Shown in pieces: positions 23,318-27,324 of a DNA stretch of 27,324 nucleotides. How positions within the stretch are numbered: the stretch's first letter is position 1; every line of letters starts with the position of its first letter. This DNA comes from Candidatus Tectomicrobia bacterium (lineage in GTDB: Bacteria > UBA8248): contig JACPUR010000036.1 of the NCBI GenBank assembly GCA_016192135.1, positions 1 through 27,324 on the forward strand, read 5' to 3'. A model generated the notes under the pieces. The model did not search any database. It was not told the DNA's origin and saw only the letters and a list, made by a program, of their open reading frames with translations. The position numbers were made by a program, and so were the translations under genes.

Positions 23318-24853
23318 GTGTGGGAAACTTTTAGCGATCTCGCGTTCGGCCTCTCCGTCGCCTTCACCATCCCCAACCTGATCGCCGGGGCGAGCGGGGT
23401 CATCGCGGGGACCGTCATCGGGGTCATCCCCGCCCTGGGCCCCACCCAGGGGGCGGCCCTCTTCCTCCCGGTCATCTTCCAGCTTCCCCCCGCGACGGGC
23501 CTCATCTTCCTCTCGGGCCTCTACATGGGCTCGATCTACGGCGGCTCGGCCACCTCCATCCTCTTCAACATCCCGGGCACCCCCATGGCCGTGGCCAGCG
23601 CCTTCGACGGCTACCCCATGGCCCTCAAGGGGGAGGGCGCGCGGGCGCTCGCGGGCTCGGCCGTCTCGGCCTTCGTGGCGGGGTCGGTCTGCATCGTGAT
23701 GTTCTCCTTCTTCGCCCGCCCGCTGGCGGAATACGCCCTCACCTGGGGCCCGCCCGAGTACTTCTCCGTCCTCATCCTCGCCTACGCCGCCCTGGCCGGG
23801 CTGGGGGGCGGAAGCGTCCTCAAGTCCGCGATGGCCACCATGATGGGGCTCATCTTCACCACGGTCGGCGTCGACATCGTCACCGGCACCCCTCGGGTCA
23901 CGTTCGGCCTGGTGCCGCTCCTGGCGGGCATCAAGTTCCTGGTGGTGGTGGTGGGGGCCTTCGGGGTGGGGGAGCTCCTCCGTGCGGGGGAGGAGAACAT
24001 CTTGGTGAAGGGCGCGGTCAAGGCCAAGGTGAGCTGGAGGGACGTGGCCGGCGCCGTCCGGGAGATGGCCGGCTACTGGAAGACCTTCCTCCGCTCCACC
24101 ATCACGGGCTTCTGGATCGGGGTGCTGCCCGGCACGGGGGCGACCCCGGCCTCCTTCGTGGGCTACGGCCTCGCCAAGCGCTTCTCCAAGAACCCGGAGA
24201 AGTTCGGCAAGGGGGACCTCGAGGGCGTGGTCGCCCCCGAGTCCGCCGCCGCGGCCGCGGAGGTGGGCTCGCTCCTGCCCCTGGTGACGCTGGGCATCCC
24301 CGGCTCCCCGACGGCGGCGGTCATCCTGGGAGCGGTCATGATCTGGGGCCTCCAGCCAGGGCCGCTCCTGATGAAGGACCACCCCGAGGTCGTCTGGGGC
24401 TTCATCGCCAGCATGTACATCGCGGCGGGCCTTTCTTTGATCCTGAATCTCTTCTTCATCCCCCTCTGGGCCCAGATACTCCGCATCCCCTTCACCGTCC
24501 AGGTGCCCCTGATCATGCTGCTCTGCTTCATCGGGGGCTACACCGAGAACAACACGCTGCCCACCATGTGGCTCGTCCTGCTCTTCGGCCTCGTAGGCTA
24601 TCTCTTCAAGAAGCTGAACTACCCGCTGGCCCCCCTGGTCGTGGGGGTCGTGCTCGGGGAGGACACGGAAACCGCCTTCCGCCAGAGCCTGATCATCTCC
24701 CAGGGGGATTTCAGCGTCTTCCTCACCCGGACGACCTCCCTCGTCCTCCTCCTGGGAGCCTTGGCCCTTTTCCTTTACCCGGTCGTGATGGATTTCCTGC
24801 AACGGCGCCGGGCGGCCGGCGCCCCGGCGGCCCACCCCCCTTTCCCGGCCTAG
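23318..24853 (+). CDS. tctA: TctA-type large membrane subunit
   Basis: The 511-residue protein has some ten or more spans. N-terminal GTVIGVIPALGPTQGAALFLPV and YGGSATSILFNIPGTP, and the mid-protein repeat GVLPGTGATPASFVGYGLAKRF and LGIPGSPTAAVILGAVMIWGLQPGP, are the paired conserved motifs of the TctA family. These suggest a duplicated fold. The start is GTG at 23318 with GGGAGAG about 8 bases upstream; an earlier open frame overlaps tctB and reads like its shadow. The Arg/Ala/Pro-rich tail is not conserved. Substrate is probably a carboxylate. Confidence 0.92.
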   Translation: MWETFSDLAFGLSVAFTIPNLIAGASGVIAGTVIGVIPALGPTQGAALFLPVIFQLPPATGLIFLSGLYMGSIYGGSATSILFNIPGTPMAVASAFDGYPMALKGEGARALAGSAVSAFVAGSVCIVMFSFFARPLAEYALTWGPPEYFSVLILAYAALAGLGGGSVLKSAMATMMGLIFTTVGVDIVTGTPRVTFGLVPLLAGIKFLVVVVGAFGVGELLRAGEENILVKGAVKAKVSWRDVAGAVREMAGYWKTFLRSTITGFWIGVLPGTGATPASFVGYGLAKRFSKNPEKFGKGDLEGVVAPESAAAAAEVGSLLPLVTLGIPGSPTAAVILGAVMIWGLQPGPLLMKDHPEVVWGFIASMYIAAGLSLILNLFFIPLWAQILRIPFTVQVPLIMLLCFIGGYTENNTLPTMWLVLLFGLVGYLFKKLNYPLAPLVVGVVLGEDTETAFRQSLIISQGDFSVFLTRTTSLVLLLGALALFLYPVVMDFLQRRRAAGAPAAHPPFPA

Positions 24854-24881
24854 CGCCCTCCGCCCCCTGTCCTTTCTCAAG

Positions 24882-24909
24882 ATGACATTGGCTTCATTTT
24901 CGATATAAT
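24882..24909 (+). promoter_or_regulatory. Sigma-70-like promoter of the Popeye-like gene
   Basis: ATGACA at 24882-24887 and a consensus TATAAT at 24904-24909 are 16 bases apart, about 80 bases before the start codon. This is the best promoter match in the window. Confidence 0.6.
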
Positions 24910-24990
24910 TCATCCGTCCCTGGTTTCACGTGCGGCACCGGGTTCCCGGGCGCGGCGTCTAATCCGGATTCATGCGAAGGCAGAAGCGAG

Positions 24991-25698
24991 ATGCTCGATT
25001 ACCTGCTGACCAGCCTCACCGCGGCCTTGACGTTCCAGTTTCTTCTCGAACGCGTCGCCTTCCTGCTCACGGCCCTCGCCTACGTCATGCGCGACATCCT
25101 GCTGCTGCGCAGCCTGGCGGTGGTTTCGGGGGTGCTGTGGTTCGTCCTGATGTACTTCGCCGGCTTCTCCTCGCTCGCCCTGGTCGAGCAGTCCCTCCTG
25201 CTGACCATCAATGTCGTGCGCATCGTCATGCTGGTGAAGGAGCGCCGGGGCGTCTCCTTCACCGAGGAGGAGCAGGAGCTCTACCGCACGGTGTTCAGCC
25301 GATTCTCGCCGGTGGAGTTCCTCAAGATCATCCGCCTGGCGGAGTGGCGGAACGGGGGGCCGGGCGAGCTGCTCGCCGTCCAGAACCAGCCGGTGAACCA
25401 CCTCATCATGATCTACAACGGCGAGGTGGCCATCGTGAAGGAGGATCACGAGGTGGTCCACCTCCGCGACGGGACGATGATCGGGGAGATGTCCTTCCTG
25501 CGGGGCGGGAACGCGACGGCCACGGTGCGGGTCGTCCGCCCCACGCGGTACGTGGCCTGGCCGCAGGAAGACCTGCGGAAGCTGCTGCGCCGGAACCCCA
25601 CCATGGACGTGGCGATGCAGTCGGTGCTGAGCGCCGACCTGATCAACAAGCTGACGTCCGAGACGGCGGCCGTCGCGGCCAGCGCCGGCGCCAAGTGA
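24991..25698 (+). CDS. Membrane protein with cyclic-nucleotide-binding-like domain (Popeye-like)
   Basis: The 235-residue protein has about three N-terminal spans (near 18-36, 40-58 and 62-83). A cytoplasmic linker (FTEEEQELYRTVFSRFSPVEFLKIIRLAEWRNG) leads to a jelly-roll domain like cNMP-binding domains (about 118-215: LIMIYNGEVAIVKEDHEVVHL, GTMIGEMSFLRGGNATATVRVV). This three-span plus cNMP-domain order and the linker resemble bacterial Popeye-domain proteins. The phosphate-cassette Arg usual in CAP-type domains is replaced (GGNATATV), so cAMP/cGMP binding is uncertain. Role may be sensing or scaffolding at the membrane. A strong promoter lies upstream. The secretin-like gene follows after 93 bases with its own promoter. 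Confidence 0.78.
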   Translation: MLDYLLTSLTAALTFQFLLERVAFLLTALAYVMRDILLLRSLAVVSGVLWFVLMYFAGFSSLALVEQSLLLTINVVRIVMLVKERRGVSFTEEEQELYRTVFSRFSPVEFLKIIRLAEWRNGGPGELLAVQNQPVNHLIMIYNGEVAIVKEDHEVVHLRDGTMIGEMSFLRGGNATATVRVVRPTRYVAWPQEDLRKLLRRNPTMDVAMQSVLSADLINKLTSETAAVAASAGAK

Positions 25699-25723
25699 GG
25701 GGCCTCCGGCCGGGCGGGGAATT

Positions 25724-25752
25724 TTGCCTTTTCCGCCCATCCGGAGTATAAA
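25724..25752 (+). promoter_or_regulatory. Candidate promoter of the secretin-like gene, with inverted repeat
   Basis: TTGCCT at 25724-25729 and TATAAA at 25747-25752 are 17 bases apart. The -10 box lies between CCGGA (25741-25745) and TCCGG (25754-25758), which pair and could be a small operator. The start codon is 40 bases downstream. Confidence 0.55.
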
Positions 25753-25791
25753 ATCCGGAAAGGTCGGCAAAGGGGAACGGCGGGAAGTCCG

Positions 25792-27324
25792 ATGGCGCCG
25801 GAAAGGCGAGGGATGCGGCCCAAAACCCGGTTATTGACCTGCCTCGTCCTCGGCGGCAGCCTTTGGGTTGCGGGCTGCGCCGCCCTTCTCGATCCCGACC
25901 GCGAGCGCAACAACCTCCTTTTCACCGACAAGGACATCGACGAGATATTCAAGTCCTACCAGAAGGACGCCACCCAAGCCAAGGAGCGCCGCGCCGCCGA
26001 GCTGAAGGGGGCGGTCAAGCGGGTCGACGTGACCCGGAAGGAGGGGGAGAAGGACTTCCTCGTCTCCGTCCACCTGGAGAACGCCTCCCTCAAGGAGGTC
26101 GTCGAGATTATCCTGGCGAAGACCGAGATCCCCTTCTTCCTCCAGGACGTCAAGCTGGCGGGCCTCGTCTCGGGACGGTTCGAGAACGTCCCCTTCATCC
26201 GCGCCATCAACATCATCCTGAATTCCGAGGGCTACTCGGCCAGCATGTCCGAGGAAGGCATCCTGTTCATCCGGGCCTCCTACGACGGCCCCGGGGCCCC
26301 GGCGGCGCCCGCGCCTGAAACCGCCCCGCCCCCCCCGCCGCCTTCCGCCCCCGGGCCGGGGCCGGCCTCGGGCGTCCAGCCGCCCAGCCGCTTCAGCGAT
26401 TCCTTCCCGCCGGCCATGTTCCGGCGGACCACCCTCATGGTGCAGAACGTTCCCCAGGCCCCGGCCGCCCCGCCGCAGCCGCCCGGCCTCCCGCTCCCGC
26501 AGCCGCCCGGCGCCCCGCTTCCGGAGCCGCCCGGTTTCCCGCTCCCGCAGCCGCCCGGTCTCCCGCTCCCGGAGCCGCCCGGGGCGTCGCGGAAGCCGCC
26601 CCAACCCGAGGTGTCGGTCGAGTACCCCCTGCAGCACCTGAATTCGGAATCGGCGGACAAGATACTGAACCGCCTCTTTCCCTCGGACGCGGCGGCCGGC
26701 GCCCTGCCGGGAGCCATCCCCGGCATCGGGATCGGCGCCGGGCCGTCGGAGCCCGGCGCGGAACCCGTCCGTTTCGGCATCGAGGCCACCCGGAACACGG
26801 TGATCATCCGGGGACCGAGGGACCAGGTCCTCAAGATGCGGAAGATTCTCCAGACCATCGACCGCGAGCCCCAGCACGTGCTGATCGAGGTGCTCTTCCT
26901 CGAGGTGAGCGCCGATGCCCTGGAGTCCCTCAACATCGCAATCGCCGACTTCTTCCGGCACCGGTTCGGCAGCCTCACGACCAATATCGGGTCCGAGACG
27001 CTGCGCGCCCTCACCTTCACCTACAACCGCGCCCCGGACGCCTTCGTCGAGTTCCTCCGGTTCAGGGGGGGCATCGATCTCCTCTACCGCAAGAACCTGG
27101 CCCGCGTCATCGCGCGGCCCTACCTGGCCTCCCTGACGGGGAAGACCTCGGCCCTCAAGATCACCGAGGACCGGAGCATCGTGGTCCAGAGCGTCGAGGG
27201 CGGCGCCGCCGTCGCCTCCACCAAGGAAATCTCGAGCGGCGTCGAGCTCAAGATCACGCCCACCGTCCACCTCTCGGGCTCGATCAACATGGTGGTCGAG
27301 GTCGAGGAGTCCGAGTTCATCCCC
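25792..27324 (+). CDS. Secretin-like lipoprotein (partial, runs off the window)
   Basis: An unbroken frame of 511 codons runs to the right edge. The N terminus has basic residues, a hydrophobic core and a lipobox (VAGC), so a lipid-anchored envelope protein is expected. An STN/N0-like domain follows (LENASLKEVVEIILAKTEIPFFLQDVKLAGLVSGRFENVPFIRAI). Next is a Pro-rich linker with 24-base tandem units, then an N1-like domain (EYPLQHLNSESADKILNRLFP, GIEATRNTVIIRGPRDQVLKMRKILQTID), and the secretin-domain start HVLIEVLFLEVSADALESLNI. It should form an outer-membrane channel of type II secretion, type IV pilus or related machines. The barrel core lies beyond the window. An alternative start is the ATG at 25813. 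Confidence 0.85.
   Translation, partial: MAPERRGMRPKTRLLTCLVLGGSLWVAGCAALLDPDRERNNLLFTDKDIDEIFKSYQKDATQAKERRAAELKGAVKRVDVTRKEGEKDFLVSVHLENASLKEVVEIILAKTEIPFFLQDVKLAGLVSGRFENVPFIRAINIILNSEGYSASMSEEGILFIRASYDGPGAPAAPAPETAPPPPPPSAPGPGPASGVQPPSRFSDSFPPAMFRRTTLMVQNVPQAPAAPPQPPGLPLPQPPGAPLPEPPGFPLPQPPGLPLPEPPGASRKPPQPEVSVEYPLQHLNSESADKILNRLFPSDAAAGALPGAIPGIGIGAGPSEPGAEPVRFGIEATRNTVIIRGPRDQVLKMRKILQTIDREPQHVLIEVLFLEVSADALESLNIAIADFFRHRFGSLTTNIGSETLRALTFTYNRAPDAFVEFLRFRGGIDLLYRKNLARVIARPYLASLTGKTSALKITEDRSIVVQSVEGGAAVASTKEISSGVELKITPTVHLSGSINMVVEVEESEFIP
26479..26583 (+). repeat. 24-base tandem repeat encoding PPGxPLP(Q/E)
   Basis: Four full units start at 26479, 26503, 26527 and 26551, followed by a partial unit at 26575. 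Each encodes eight residues, PPG-x-PLP-Q or E, alternating Q and E. They form a stiff, polyproline-like linker within the secretin-like protein. Confidence 0.85.

Overview
This window is chromosomal DNA from a GC-rich bacterium (well above 60% G+C by eye, with strong G/C third-position codon use). Gene content suggests a Gram-negative, diderm soil or sediment lineage: many Sec-exported solute-binding proteins, a secretin-like outer-membrane lipoprotein, LivHMGF and TctABC uptake systems, and a molybdenum hydroxylase. The lineage cannot be fixed from this sequence. Desulfobacterota-like, Rokubacteria-like or Tectomicrobia-like relatives are guesses. I found no rRNA, tRNA, phage, transposase or CRISPR array.

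Layout. 1-94: end of an unrecognised gene. 320-766: atypical receiver-domain protein. 869-1945 (-): TerC/Alx-type membrane protein. 2197-5154 (+): M24 metallopeptidase, then a benzoylformate-decarboxylase-like ThDP enzyme. 5380-6633 (-): DUF1116/AllG-like protein. 7081-8424 (-): cytosine-deaminase-like amidohydrolase lacking key acidic residues. 8645-14906 (+): a complete branched-chain-amino-acid-type ABC transporter, in the order permease, permease, two near-identical binding proteins, ATPase, ATPase, ending in a clear intrinsic terminator. 15210-17516 (-): molybdopterin-binding subunit of the xanthine dehydrogenase family. 17739-20679 (+): a three-gene signalling operon (small domain of HD-GYP/HDOD type, HDOD protein, hybrid histidine kinase). 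20894-21577 (+): DinB-like protein. 21827-24853 (+): TctC-TctB-TctA tripartite tricarboxylate-type transporter. 24991-25698 (+): small membrane protein with a cyclic-nucleotide-binding-like domain, resembling bacterial Popeye proteins. 25792 to the end (+): secretin-like lipoprotein, cut by the window.

The left two thirds looks like a catabolic region. An exporter-independent uptake system (Liv) sits beside a divergent amidohydrolase, a Mo-hydroxylase subunit, an AllG-like protein, an M24 enzyme and a ThDP decarboxylase. Together these suggest import and breakdown of small nitrogenous or carboxylic compounds, but no single pathway is complete here and the substrate is unknown. The right third is signalling and envelope functions plus a second, carboxylate-type uptake system.

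The non-coding DNA is unusually structured. A family of short palindromes with constant outer arms (GTAGGGGCG / CGCCCCTAC or a GCAGGGGCG variant) and changing but still self-complementary cores sits in three intergenic gaps (about 6797-7038, 14993-15169, 20721-20866). A different hairpin cluster lies at 5197-5313. Strong hairpins also separate the binding-protein genes from their neighbours inside the Liv operon.
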